A DNA stretch of 35,109 nucleotides from JBAYSY01 sp041675885 (GCA_041675885.1 JBAYSY010000032.1:1-35109), one strand, 5' to 3'; shown: positions 8,387 to 16,202, numbered from the stretch's first letter. Program-made: numbers and translations. Notes: generated by a model from the letters alone, not told the origin.

Positions 8387-9277
8387 ATGACCCTGCCTGC
8401 CCCCGACGCCCGCTGGGCTTTCGCCCGATACGAGGCGCTGCGCCCGCGCCTGCCGCAGGCCGCGTTCCCGCGCGAGAGCCTGCATGTGCCGGACCTTTCG
8501 GCGGTGTTCGACCGCTATGACGGGTTCGTTCTGGATGCCTTCGGGGTGCTGAACGTGGGGGCGACGGCGATCCCCGGTGCGGCGGCGCAGGTGGCGCGGA
8601 TGCGGGCGGCGGGCAAGCGGGTGGTGGTGCTCACGAACGGGGCGAGTTTCCCGCGCGACCGGGCGCTGGCGAAATACGCGGCGCTCGGCTTCGACTTCGC
8701 GCCGGAGGAGGTGGTGGCAAGCCGCGACCTTGCCGCCACGGCGCTGGCGGTGCGGCCCGAAGGGATGCTCTGGGCGGCGATCACCGCGGAGGGCGCGGGG
8801 TTCGCCGACCTGCCGGGCCGGGTCGAGCCGCTGGACGAAGGGTTGCTCGCGCGCGCCGACGGGTTCCTGTTCCTCGGCTCCGAAGGCTGGACGGCGGCGC
8901 GGCAGGCGGCGCTTGCGGCGGCGCTGACCGCCCGGCCGCGGCCGGTGATCGTCGCCAATCCCGATGTGGTCGCGCCCCGTGAGGATGGCTTCACGCTGGA
9001 ACCCGGTCATTTCGCCCATGACCTGCCGGTGACGCCCGAATTCCACGGCAAACCCTATGGCGGCGCGCTGGAGGCGGCGCTGGCCCGGCTCGGTGGGTTG
9101 CCGCGCGAACGGGTGGCGATGGTGGGCGACACGCTCCATACCGATGTGCTGGGCGGGCGCGCGGCCGGGCTGGGCACGGTGCTGATCGCCCGGCACGGGC
9201 TGTTCGCGGGCCTCGACCCCGCGCCCTTCATCGCCGCCTCGGGGATCGTGCCCGACGTGGTGGCCGAAACCACCTGA
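8387..9277 (+). CDS. HAD-superfamily class IIA phosphatase (TIGR01459-like)
   Basis: 296 residues, cytoplasmic. The HAD core begins with motif I at residues 50-55, DAFGVL: the nucleophile Asp50 is present but the second Asp of DxD is phenylalanine, a substitution usual in this subfamily (aromatic at that place). Motif II is VVVLTNGAS, and motif IV is VAMVGDTLHTDVLGG near the C-terminus. The class IIA cap lies between them (about residues 110-210), and EFHGKPYGGALEAAL supplies the motif III lysine. Likely a sugar- or nucleotide-phosphate phosphatase; substrate unknown. ATG 8387 has AGAGGA upstream. It is divergent from fbaB, and shared regulation in sugar-phosphate metabolism is possible but unproven. 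Confidence 0.8.
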   Translation: MTLPAPDARWAFARYEALRPRLPQAAFPRESLHVPDLSAVFDRYDGFVLDAFGVLNVGATAIPGAAAQVARMRAAGKRVVVLTNGASFPRDRALAKYAALGFDFAPEEVVASRDLAATALAVRPEGMLWAAITAEGAGFADLPGRVEPLDEGLLARADGFLFLGSEGWTAARQAALAAALTARPRPVIVANPDVVAPREDGFTLEPGHFAHDLPVTPEFHGKPYGGALEAALARLGGLPRERVAMVGDTLHTDVLGGRAAGLGTVLIARHGLFAGLDPAPFIAASGIVPDVVAETT

Positions 9278-9280
9278 TCG

Positions 9281-9400
9281 TTTCGCCTTGAAAGAAATAT
9301 CCACGGGGGTGAGCCGCGCCCGGAAAACCTTCCAGTGGAAGGTTTTCAGCGGCGAACGCCCCGCCCGTGGCGGGGCTGGGGGGCAGTCGGCCCCCTGAGG
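9281..9400. repeat. Family A intergenic repeat, copy A3 (single half)
   Basis: Only the right-hand half is present: AAGAAATATCCACGGGGGTGAGCC is split around 9291-9314, followed by the perfect palindrome AAAACCTTCC-AGT-GGAAGGTTTT (9324-9346), CAGCGGCGAAC, and a G6/C5 hairpin near 9378-9396. It starts 3 bases after the HAD stop, between convergent genes. The stem differs from A1 at paired positions, so pairing is kept while sequence changes. Confidence 0.8.
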
Positions 9401-9439
9401 CGGGCGGCGGCGGGGGGGGGCAATCCCCCGCACCCCCGC

Positions 9440-9931
9440 TCAGACCGTGACCGTCACCGGCGCGCAGCCGAGTTCCACCCCGTCGGCATAGACCACCTGC
9501 GGCCGGTCGAATTCCAGCCGGTAAAGCCGCTGCCCCCCGGCCGCCCTGGCGCGTATGTATTGTCCGTCGATCAGCCGCCGCACCGGGACCATGGCCCGGG
9601 CTTGGCCGTAGAGCGTCTTCGCCCGCCAGTCGCCGACCGCCACCGGCTGGCCGGCGCCCAGCACCAGCCCGGCCCCGGGCCGGTCGTGGCCGAGCGCACC
9701 GGGTGCGATTCGCACCACCGCGGCGGTGTCCGCCGGATGCACCGTGACCCGGCGCAGCACCGCCACGCCCGCGCGCGTCACCACCCGGTCGCCGGGGGCG
9801 AGATGTTCGACCGGCAGGGCGCCGTCGAGGGTGAAGATCCGCGCACCCGCGGCGATGCCGCAGGGCGCATCGGCGCCGGTCTCCGCCCGGTCGGGCGGGG
9901 TCGGAAGGGGGTGAAACGGGGCACTGCCCAT
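9440..9931 (-). CDS. Hint-domain (hedgehog/intein-like) protein
   Basis: 163 residues, close to the size of stand-alone Hint_2 proteins that are abundant in Rhodobacteraceae. The domain opens with CGIAAGARIFTLDGALPVEHLAPGD split as a cysteine followed by the ARIxTxDG strand and the VEHLxPGDRVVTRAG turn, the family hallmark. It continues with an ALGHDRPGAGLVLGAGQPVAVGDWRAKTLYG stretch that contains the conserved HxxP-like region. The biological role of these free Hint proteins, many of them secreted or fused to calcium-binding repeats, is unknown. I start at ATG 9931 (MGSAPFHPL); the longer frame adds an unlikely leader. Confidence 0.72.
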   Translation of the reverse strand: MGSAPFHPLPTPPDRAETGADAPCGIAAGARIFTLDGALPVEHLAPGDRVVTRAGVAVLRRVTVHPADTAAVVRIAPGALGHDRPGAGLVLGAGQPVAVGDWRAKTLYGQARAMVPVRRLIDGQYIRARAAGGQRLYRLEFDRPQVVYADGVELGCAPVTVTV

Positions 9932-10102
9932 ATCGGAACCACATGTCTGGCGCTGCGTTCGGTCACATCTATACGTGCAAATGTGGCAAGAATTGGTTGT
10001 CTCCGCCGGTTTCCCGGGTTCCCACGCCGCTTTTTTTGCAAGGGATCTTACCGATTCTTCCCCCGATCTTCCCGTTGTCCGGCACGCTTTTTCCTCTCGC
10101 AT

Positions 10103-10294
10103 CCTAGTGCGGGCTTTGCTAGAAGGGCGCGGATTTCCGGGGCGGCAGCGGCAAGCGGGCCATGCCGCCCCGGTGGCTTTGCGGGTGTGGCGGAATTGGC
10201 AGACGCACCAGATTTAGGTTCTGGCGCCGCAAGGCGTGGGGGTTCAAGTCCCTCCACCCGCACCACGAGGCCGCACCGGAAGGCCCGCACTAGG
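10103..10294 (+). repeat. 12-bp inverted repeat enclosing the tRNA-Leu gene
   Basis: CCTAGTGCGGGC (10103-10114) and GCCCGCACTAGG (10283-10294) are perfect reverse complements, 168 bases apart, with tRNA-Leu between them. In a primary transcript they would form a stem closing a loop that contains the tRNA. The right arm lies in the tig leader. Confidence 0.6.
10181..10265 (+). tRNA. tRNA-Leu (anticodon UAG)
   Basis: 85 bases with encoded CCA. Acceptor arms GCGGGTG and CACCCGC pair fully. The anticodon arm CCAGA-TTTAGGT-TCTGG places TAG at 10215-10217. There is a long class II variable arm and a T arm with TTCAAGT. It reads CUA and probably other CUN codons. It ends 48 bases before tig and may be cotranscribed with it. 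Confidence 0.95.
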
Positions 10295-10313
10295 GATGTA
10301 GAAGGACGACAAG

Positions 10314-11648
10314 ATGCAGGTCACCGAGACCCTGAACGAAGGCCTCAAGCGCGGTTACACGATCACCGTGACCGCAGCCGAACTCGACGCCAAGGTGCAG
10401 GAAAAGCTGGTCGAGGCCCAGCCCCAGATCGAGATGAAGGGCTTTCGCAAGGGCAAGGTGCCGATGGCGCTGCTGCGCAAGCAGTATGGCCAGCGCCTGC
10501 TGGGCGACGCGATGCAGGATGCGATCGACGGCGCGATGAAGGACCACTTCGAAGCCAGCGGCGACCGGCCCGCGCTGCAACCGAAGGTCGAGATGCAGGA
10601 CGGCGAGACCTGGGCCGAGGGCCAGGATGTCGTCGTCGCCATGAGCTATGAGGCGCTGCCCGAGATCCCCGAGGTGGATCTTTCCAGGGTCGCGCTTGAG
10701 CGGCTTGTGGTCAAGGCGGATGACGCGGCGGTCGATGAGGCGCTGGCGAACCTTGCCGGCAATGCCCAGAGCTTCGAGGACCGCAAGAAGGGCACCAAGG
10801 CCAAGGACGGCGACCAGGTGGTGATCGACTTCAAGGGCTCGGTCGGCGGCGAGGAATTCGAGGGCGGCGCGGCCGAGGATTTCCCGCTGGTGCTGGGGTC
10901 GGGCCAGTTCATCCCGGGGTTCGAGGAACAACTGGTCGGCGTCAAGGCGGGCGAGGAGCGCGCCGTGACCGTCACCTTCCCGGAAAACTACGGTGCCACG
11001 CATCTGGCGGGCAAGGAAGCCCTGTTCGAATGCACCGTGAAGGCGGTGAAGGCACCGAAACCGGCCGAGATCGACGACGAACTGGCGAAGAAATACGGGG
11101 CCGAAGACCTTGCCGCCTTCAAGTCCCGGATCGGTGAGCAGCTGGAGGCCGAATATCAGGGCGCGGCGCGGGCGGTGCTCAAGCGCGGGTTGCTCGACAG
11201 TCTCGACGGGCTGGTCAGCTTTGAACTGCCGCCGTCGCTGGTCGAGGCCGAGGCCGGGCAGATCGCGCATCAGCTGTGGCATGAGGAACACCCCGAGGTG
11301 CAGGACCACAACCACGATGCCATCGAGCCGACCGACGAGCATGTGAAACTTGCGGAACGCCGGGTGCGGCTGGGGCTCCTGCTGGCCGAGATCGGCCGCA
11401 AGGCCGGGGTCGAGGTCACCGATGCCGAGATGACCCAGGCGGTGCTGGCGCAGGCGCGGCAGTATCCGGGGCAGGAACGCGAGTTCTTCGAGTTCATCCA
11501 GAAGAACCCGCAGGCGCAGCAGCAGCTTCGCGCGCCGATCTTCGAGGACAAGGTGGTGGACCATATCCTCGCCGCCGCGCAGGTGACCGAGAAAGAGGCG
11601 GACCGCGAGGCGCTGAAGGCCGCGGTGGACGCGCTCGACGAGGCGTGA
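10314..11648 (+). CDS. tig: Trigger factor, ribosome-associated chaperone / peptidyl-prolyl isomerase
   Basis: 444 residues, full length. It binds L23 at the ribosome exit tunnel and shields nascent chains. The N-terminal ribosome-binding domain has the signature GFRKGKVPMALLRKQYG (about residues 43-59). The FKBP-type isomerase domain follows (about 155-240: KDGDQVVIDFKGSVGGEEFEGG, then FIPGFEEQLVGVKAGEERAVTVTFPENYG). The C-terminal helical arms include the charged run ALKRGLLDSLDGLVSFELP. The chosen ATG has AGAAGGA 8 bases upstream. It follows tRNA-Leu and is followed by its own terminator; clpP is not next to it here. Confidence 0.97.
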   Translation: MQVTETLNEGLKRGYTITVTAAELDAKVQEKLVEAQPQIEMKGFRKGKVPMALLRKQYGQRLLGDAMQDAIDGAMKDHFEASGDRPALQPKVEMQDGETWAEGQDVVVAMSYEALPEIPEVDLSRVALERLVVKADDAAVDEALANLAGNAQSFEDRKKGTKAKDGDQVVIDFKGSVGGEEFEGGAAEDFPLVLGSGQFIPGFEEQLVGVKAGEERAVTVTFPENYGATHLAGKEALFECTVKAVKAPKPAEIDDELAKKYGAEDLAAFKSRIGEQLEAEYQGAARAVLKRGLLDSLDGLVSFELPPSLVEAEAGQIAHQLWHEEHPEVQDHNHDAIEPTDEHVKLAERRVRLGLLLAEIGRKAGVEVTDAEMTQAVLAQARQYPGQEREFFEFIQKNPQAQQQLRAPIFEDKVVDHILAAAQVTEKEADREALKAAVDALDEA

Positions 11649-11712
11649 TTCGCGCCCGGCGCAGGGTGGCGGGCAGGATTGCCCAGCCTGTGCGCCGGTT
11701 CGGAAGGAAGTG

Positions 11713-11743
11713 AAGGGGGCGGTCCGGACGGGCCGCCCCTTTC
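11713..11743 (+). terminator. Rho-independent terminator of tig
   Basis: AAGGGGGCGG pairs with CCGCCCCTTT (one G-U) around a 10-base loop, 65 bases after the stop, followed by pyrimidine-rich TTCCCTTTCC. The T-run is imperfect. Confidence 0.6.
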
Positions 11744-11748
11744 CCTTT

Positions 11749-11945
11749 CCCGGACTCAAGGCGCGGCACGCGCCGCCGGGCAGCGGCCGACCGCCCGCGT
11801 CACGCCAGGGCGTGCCTGCGGCACGACGGCGGCGGTCCTTGCAAGGTTTCAACATGCACATGGGTCGGGGTCTCCGGCACCATAGACTGCCAGACCACAA
11901 GCGTTGCAGCGGGCCCCCCGCTGCCCTCTGTTGCGATTGGGGGTA
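11749..11945. repeat. Family B intergenic repeat, copy B2, split by about 105 bp
   Basis: The left part (11749-11800) reads CCCGGACTCAAGGCGCG, then CCGGGCAGCGGCCGACCGCC. The right part (about 11905-11945) reads CCCCCCGCTGCCCTCTGTTGCGAT. In B3 and B4 these parts adjoin; here they are separated by a unique segment containing GGTCCTTGCAAGGTTTCAAC. It lies between the convergent tig and MepK-like genes. Confidence 0.6.
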
Positions 11946-11977
11946 GAGGGCGGAATGACGGGGCAGCACTGCCCAAC

Positions 11978-12004
11978 CAAAAAGGCCCGCCAAAGGCGGG
12001 CCTT
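11978..12004 (-). terminator. Terminator of the MepK-like gene
   Basis: Arms AAGGCCCGCC and GGCGGGCCTT around AAA, lying just 3' of the minus-strand gene. On the minus strand the stem is followed by TTTTTGG, so it terminates that gene. Confidence 0.82.
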
Positions 12005-12033
12005 GCCACTGTCCCGGCAACCTTGCGGGGAGT

Positions 12034-12603
12034 TCAGCGCCCCCAGGTGCGGATCGGGCCGCAGTCCATATGCACGAAGTTCGACCCCGAATAGCGCCCG
12101 ACCCCGCCCGAGGCGCAGGCTTCGGCCGCCCGGGCCATCTGCCCGACCGAGCGTGAGCGCAGCCGCAGGTCGGCCGCCTGGCCATGCATGTGCAGCGAGT
12201 TGCGCGCCACCCCGCGCGACGAGGCGCGCAGCCCGTTGTTGGTGGCGGGCGAACGATAGCCGGACAGCATCATATAGGGTTCGGTCACGTCCATCATCCG
12301 GTGCGAGGCGGCCATGATGTCAAGCGTGCGGGCGTCGATCTGCTTGACCTGCCCGGTACGCCAGTCGCGCATGAAATGGTTGATCTCGGCCATCGCCTCG
12401 CCGATGTAGTCGCCGTCGATCCAGTAGATCGTGTCGATGCTTTCGCCGGTGCGCCCGGAATACATCTTCAGCCGCCTGATATCGCCCGCGCCGCGCAGAA
12501 AGCTGAAAGCCTGCGAATAGGTCGGTGCCGCCGCCACCATCCCGGCGGCAAAGACCCCGAGCAACCTGCGCCGTGTGATGCCGGTAGGGTTCGTTTCGGT
12601 CAT
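12034..12603 (-). CDS. DUF882 / M15-type murein endopeptidase (YcbK/MepK-like)
   Basis: 189 residues with an N-terminal twin-arginine signal (TRRRLLGVFAAGMVAAA, cleavage probably after AAA), so a periplasmic enzyme. Metal ligands fit the M15/YcbK pattern: His138 and Asp145 in LHMHGQAADLR (HxxxxxxD) and His178 in FVHMDCG. SGYRSPATN (114-122) is another family motif. E. coli MepK (YcbK) cuts the 3-3 cross-links made by L,D-transpeptidases. Here the divergent neighbour is exactly such a transpeptidase, as ycbB and ycbK are neighbours in E. coli. The start at 12603 places RR properly; an ATG at 12675 would add a long basic extension. Cleavage specificity is inferred from the family and context. 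Confidence 0.85.
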   Translation of the reverse strand: MTETNPTGITRRRLLGVFAAGMVAAAPTYSQAFSFLRGAGDIRRLKMYSGRTGESIDTIYWIDGDYIGEAMAEINHFMRDWRTGQVKQIDARTLDIMAASHRMMDVTEPYMMLSGYRSPATNNGLRASSRGVARNSLHMHGQAADLRLRSRSVGQMARAAEACASGGVGRYSGSNFVHMDCGPIRTWGR

Positions 12604-13072
12604 GGAGTTCAGCCTGTCCCGTGCCGTCTTCCGGCCGCGTTTTCGTCGGCCCGGATTTGATTCTGCGTGTTTCATCCCCAGATGTTCCGTTTGTATGGCA
12701 TGGATCGAATCACAACCCAACCCTTTGAACTGCTTCGATCTCCGCTTGTCGCAGCAATAGGCGAAAATTTGCTGAATCCCCCGGAACGGGATGCGGGAAA
12801 GGAGTTTTTCGCCGCATTCGGGTATCGCGCGGCCGGATATGGGCCGCATTTCAGGGGGTATGTTGCGGATCTGCAACTGGTCGGCGGCGCGGCGGCGGGG
12901 ATTTTGCGGGTGATGAATGGACAGTCCGGGCCGAAGCGCGCAGGCTTGCGCAAGGTGCGGCGGTGCGAACCGCGCCGCTGCCCCGGAAACGCGCCCGGTA
13001 TCGTCCGGCCCGGTATCGCAGGGCCCTTGGTATCGCAAGAACCCGGAACCTTTTAACCCGGAAGCCCGGATC
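12604..13072. other. 469-bp divergent intergenic region, mepK-like / ldtD-like
   Basis: Lower GC than its surroundings between about 12640 and 12790, as expected for promoters reading outward in both directions. No -35/-10 pair is convincing. It contains four copies of GGTATCG (12821, 12997, 13012, 13029). The open frames here have no recognisable product and poor codon character. Confidence 0.5.
12997..13035 (+). repeat. GGTATCG direct repeats before the L,D-transpeptidase gene
   Basis: GGTATCG starts at 12997, 13012 and 13029 (steps of 15 and 17), with a fourth copy at 12821. The last copy ends 37 bases before the ATG. Spacing near 1.5 helical turns suggests possible protein binding, but no known box matches. 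Confidence 0.4.
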
Positions 13073-14761
13073 ATGATTTTCAGAACCTTTGACCTTGCCA
13101 CCCTTCGCCTTGCCCTGACCGCCCCCGCGGCGGTGCTTGCGCTTTCGCTCGCCCTGCCGCTGCCGCTAGCCGCGCAAGGCCCGGCCCCGACCGGATCGGC
13201 GACCGGCCCCGCGACCGGGGCGCTGGCGGTGCAGACGGCGTTGCCGCAGCTCATGGCCTACCGCCGGGCGCTGGCCGAGGCGGCGGCGGGCGATGCCGCC
13301 ATCGCCGAATTCTACCGCGCCCGCGATTATGCGCCGCTGTGGACCGGCCCCGAGGACGGCGCGCGGCGCGCGGCGCTGATCACCGCGCTGTCGCAGGCGC
13401 CGCTTCACGCGCTGCCCGCCGGGCGCCACGATGCCGGGGCGCTGATGCGCGCCTTCGCCGAGGCCCGCAGCGAGGGCGACCGGGGCAGGCTGGAAGTCGG
13501 GATGAGCCGCGCCTTCCTGCAATACGCCCGCGACATCCAGACCGGGGTGCTGGTGCCGTCGCAGGTCGCTGCGCCGATCCTGCGCGAGGTGCCGCGCCGC
13601 GACCGGGGCGAGCTGATCGCCGGTTTCGCCGCGTCGGACCCTGACGCCTTCCTGCGGGCGCTGCCGCCCGCCGCCCCGGAATACGCAAGGCTGATGCGCG
13701 CCCGGGCAATGCTGGAACGCCAGATCGCCCGTGGCGGCTGGGGGCCCGCGGTCACGGCCCCGGTGCTGCGGCCCGGCGACAGCGGCGCGCAGGTGGTCGA
13801 ACTGCGCAACCGGCTGATTCGCATGGGCTACCTGGGGCGCACGGCGACGCTTGCCTTCGACGGCCCCATGCAGGCGGCGGTGCAGGCGTTCCAGATCGAC
13901 CACGGGCTTGACCCCGACGGCGTGGCCGGCGAGGCCACCATGGCGGCGATCAACATCCCGCCCGAGGTGCGGTTGCAGTCGATCACCGTGGCGATGGAAC
14001 GCGAACGCTGGATCAACATCCCGCGCGGCAAGCGGCACATCTGGGTGAACCTCGCGGATTTCACGGCGAAGATCGTCGATGACGGCAAGGTGAGCTTCGA
14101 GACCCGCGCGGTGATCGGCGGGCGGCCGGGCGACCGGCAGACGCCCGAGTTCTCGCACCGCATGACCTATATGGAGCTGAACCCCGACTGGACGGTGCCG
14201 CGCGGCATCATCCGGCGCGACTACCTGCCGGCGCTGCAAAGGAACCCCCACGCGCTGCGTCACCTTCAGGTGATCGACCGCGCGGGCCGGGTCGTCCCGC
14301 GCGAGGCCATCGATTTTTCCGCCTATACGGCCGGGAACTTTCCCTTCAACCTGCGCCAGCCGCCGGGGCGGTCGAACGCGCTCGGGCTGGTGAAGTTCAT
14401 GTTCCCCAACCCGCATGCGATCTACCTGCACGACTCGCCGGAAAAACACCTGTTTTCGCGGGAAAGCCGGGCCTATTCCTCGGGTTGCGTGCGGCTGGCC
14501 GATCCGTTCGAATTCGCCTATGCGCTGCTGGCGCCGCAGACCGACAACCCGCGGGATCTGTTCCATTCGGTGCTGAACCGGGGCAGGCCGCTGGAACGGA
14601 TCTATCTGGATGATCCGGTGCCGATCCACCTCGAATACCGCACCGCCTTCACCACCGCCAAGGGCCGGGTGCAGTATCGCAACGATATCTACGGCCGCGA
14701 CGCCGCGATCTGGGAGGCGCTTTCGCGTGCCGGGGTGGCGCTTGCGGGCGTTCAGGGGTAA
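13073..14761 (+). CDS. ldtD: L,D-transpeptidase, YcbB/LdtD type
   Basis: 562 residues with an N-terminal signal peptide (hydrophobic to about residue 33, LPLAAQ). It makes 3-3 cross-links between meso-diaminopimelate residues of peptidoglycan in the periplasm. Order of domains: LDT scaffold region (about 60-230), peptidoglycan-binding domain (about 235-300: LRPGDSGAQVVELRNRL ... FDGPMQAAVQAFQ), then the YkuD catalytic domain (about 325-510). Its motif HDSPEKHLF ... YSSGCVRL carries the nucleophile Cys472 and the preceding histidine. ATG 13073 gives a proper signal peptide; the frame is open upstream but without one. lpxD follows after 52 bases, so the envelope genes to 17407 may form one operon. 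Confidence 0.88.
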   Translation: MIFRTFDLATLRLALTAPAAVLALSLALPLPLAAQGPAPTGSATGPATGALAVQTALPQLMAYRRALAEAAAGDAAIAEFYRARDYAPLWTGPEDGARRAALITALSQAPLHALPAGRHDAGALMRAFAEARSEGDRGRLEVGMSRAFLQYARDIQTGVLVPSQVAAPILREVPRRDRGELIAGFAASDPDAFLRALPPAAPEYARLMRARAMLERQIARGGWGPAVTAPVLRPGDSGAQVVELRNRLIRMGYLGRTATLAFDGPMQAAVQAFQIDHGLDPDGVAGEATMAAINIPPEVRLQSITVAMERERWINIPRGKRHIWVNLADFTAKIVDDGKVSFETRAVIGGRPGDRQTPEFSHRMTYMELNPDWTVPRGIIRRDYLPALQRNPHALRHLQVIDRAGRVVPREAIDFSAYTAGNFPFNLRQPPGRSNALGLVKFMFPNPHAIYLHDSPEKHLFSRESRAYSSGCVRLADPFEFAYALLAPQTDNPRDLFHSVLNRGRPLERIYLDDPVPIHLEYRTAFTTAKGRVQYRNDIYGRDAAIWEALSRAGVALAGVQG

Positions 14762-14813
14762 AAGCCGACCCGGGCGGCAGCGGGGCCGCCCGCTGACCCG
14801 GGGGGCGCCGCGA

Positions 14814-15905
14814 ATGGCCCATACGATCCGCGACATCGCCGCCGCCCTCGGGGCGCGGGCCGAGGGCGATCTCGACCTGACCGTGACCCATGCCGCCGAA
14901 CCGGCGGACGCGGGCCCCGATGCGCTGGCGCTGGCGATGGATGCGAAATACGGTGAGGGGCTGGCGCAGGGCCGTGCCCGCGCCGCGATCCTGTGGGAAG
15001 GGGCCGACCGCGAGGCGCTGGGGCTTGAGGCCGCGCTCTGGGTGCGGCGGCCCCGGGTGGCCATGGCCGGGCTGTCGCGGATGTTCGATCCCGGCCCGCT
15101 GATCCCGCCCGGCATCCACCCCGGCGCGGTGATCGACCCTTCGGCGGAACTGGGCGAGGGCGCGGCCATCGGCCCCTTCGTCGTGATCGGCCCCGGCGCG
15201 CGGATCGGCGCGGGGGCGCGGATCGCCTCGCATGTCTCGATCGGCGAGGGGGCGCGGATCGGCCGCGACGCGCTGATCCTGAACGGCGCGCGGATCGGCG
15301 GCCGGGTCGAGATCGGCGACCGCTTCATCTGCCACCCGGGCGCGGTGATCGGGGCCGACGGTTTCGCCTTCGTCACGCCCGAGGAATCCGGGGTTGAAGA
15401 AATCCGCGCAACACTCGGGGATCGCAGCGAAATACGACAGCAGAAGTGGGAGCGTATCCATTCGCTGGGCGGGGTGCGGATCGGCGATGACGTCGAGGTG
15501 GGGGTCAATTCCGCCATCGACCGCGGCACGGTGCGCGACACCGAGATCGGTTCGGGCACCAAGATCGACAATCTGGTGCAGGTCGGCCACAACGTGCGGG
15601 TCGGGCGTGACTGCATGCTCTGCGGACAGTCCGGCGTCGCCGGGTCGGCGCGGATCGGTGACCGGGTGGTGCTGGCCGGGCGGGTCGCGGTCAACGACAA
15701 CATCTTTGTCGGTGACGACGTGATCGCCGGGGGGGCCAGCAAGATCTTCACCAATGTCCCGGCCGGGCGGGTGGTTCTTGGCAATCCCGCGGTCAAGATG
15801 GAGACCCAGCTTGAGATCAACCGCGCCCTGCGCCGCCTGCCGCGGCTTGCCGCCACGGTGGCTGCATTGCAGAAAGCGGTTTCAAAGGGTGGCGACACGG
15901 GGTAA
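14814..15905 (+). CDS. lpxD: UDP-3-O-acylglucosamine N-acyltransferase
   Basis: 363 residues. LpxD adds the N-linked 3-hydroxyacyl chain to UDP-3-O-acylglucosamine in lipid A synthesis, using acyl-ACP. The N-terminal uridine-binding domain (1-100) includes DALALAMDAKY. A long left-handed beta helix of hexapeptide repeats follows, with IHPGAVIDPSAELGEGAAIGP at its start. The catalytic histidine is His259 in VQVGHNVRVG. Residues about 186-218 form a loop (VTPEESGVEEIRAT onward) longer than in E. coli but, as I recall, usual for Rhodobacteraceae. The next genes are an ACP and a ketosynthase, which may supply its acyl donor. I cannot tell from this window whether this is the only lpxD in the genome. 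Confidence 0.92.
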   Translation: MAHTIRDIAAALGARAEGDLDLTVTHAAEPADAGPDALALAMDAKYGEGLAQGRARAAILWEGADREALGLEAALWVRRPRVAMAGLSRMFDPGPLIPPGIHPGAVIDPSAELGEGAAIGPFVVIGPGARIGAGARIASHVSIGEGARIGRDALILNGARIGGRVEIGDRFICHPGAVIGADGFAFVTPEESGVEEIRATLGDRSEIRQQKWERIHSLGGVRIGDDVEVGVNSAIDRGTVRDTEIGSGTKIDNLVQVGHNVRVGRDCMLCGQSGVAGSARIGDRVVLAGRVAVNDNIFVGDDVIAGGASKIFTNVPAGRVVLGNPAVKMETQLEINRALRRLPRLAATVAALQKAVSKGGDTG

Positions 15906-15935
15906 ACGACCCCCGGACGACCGGAGGAAGGGAAG

Positions 15936-16202
15936 ATGCCGCAGGATGTGGAAAAGCGGGTGATCGCGATCATCGCCGAACAGGCGGTGCTGGACGTGGC
16001 CGACGTCAAGCCCGAATCGACGCTGGCCGATCTGGGAATCGACAGTCTCGGGCTGGTGGAATCGATCTTCGCCATCGAGGAGGCTTTCGACATTTCCGTG
16101 CCGTTCAACGCCAATGATCCGCAGGCCGGTGATTTCGACATCTCGTCGGTTGCCTCCATCGTCGCCGCCGTCGAGGCGCTGGTGGCCGAACAATCCGCAT
16201 GA
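15936..16202 (+). CDS. Acyl carrier protein, specialised
   Basis: 88 residues, acidic. Phosphopantetheine would attach to Ser37 in LGIDSLGLVESIFAIEE. The family body is intact (DVKPESTLADLGIDSLGLVE), but the C-terminal half (PFNANDPQAGDFDISSVASI) differs from housekeeping AcpP. GGAGG lies 12 bases before the ATG. Its stop overlaps the start of the ketosynthase gene (ATGA), so the two are translated together. With lpxD upstream, it is probably a dedicated carrier for an envelope acyl chain rather than the fatty-acid synthase ACP. Confidence 0.87.
   Translation: MPQDVEKRVIAIIAEQAVLDVADVKPESTLADLGIDSLGLVESIFAIEEAFDISVPFNANDPQAGDFDISSVASIVAAVEALVAEQSA

Noticed and set aside
9228..9433. Peptide text AAENLPLEGFPGAAHPRGYF at the end of several frames, suggesting a protein family
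   Set aside because: It is the translation of the non-coding family A repeat; it appears at all three loci in frames without a gene.
12667..13056. A 129-codon plus-strand frame in the divergent control region
   Set aside because: No domain, no ribosome site and weak codon bias; it occupies the region that must hold two promoters.
14814..15905. Claim that this lpxD is a second, specialised paralogue
   Set aside because: Nothing in the window shows another copy, and its sequence looks like the ordinary Rhodobacteraceae LpxD.
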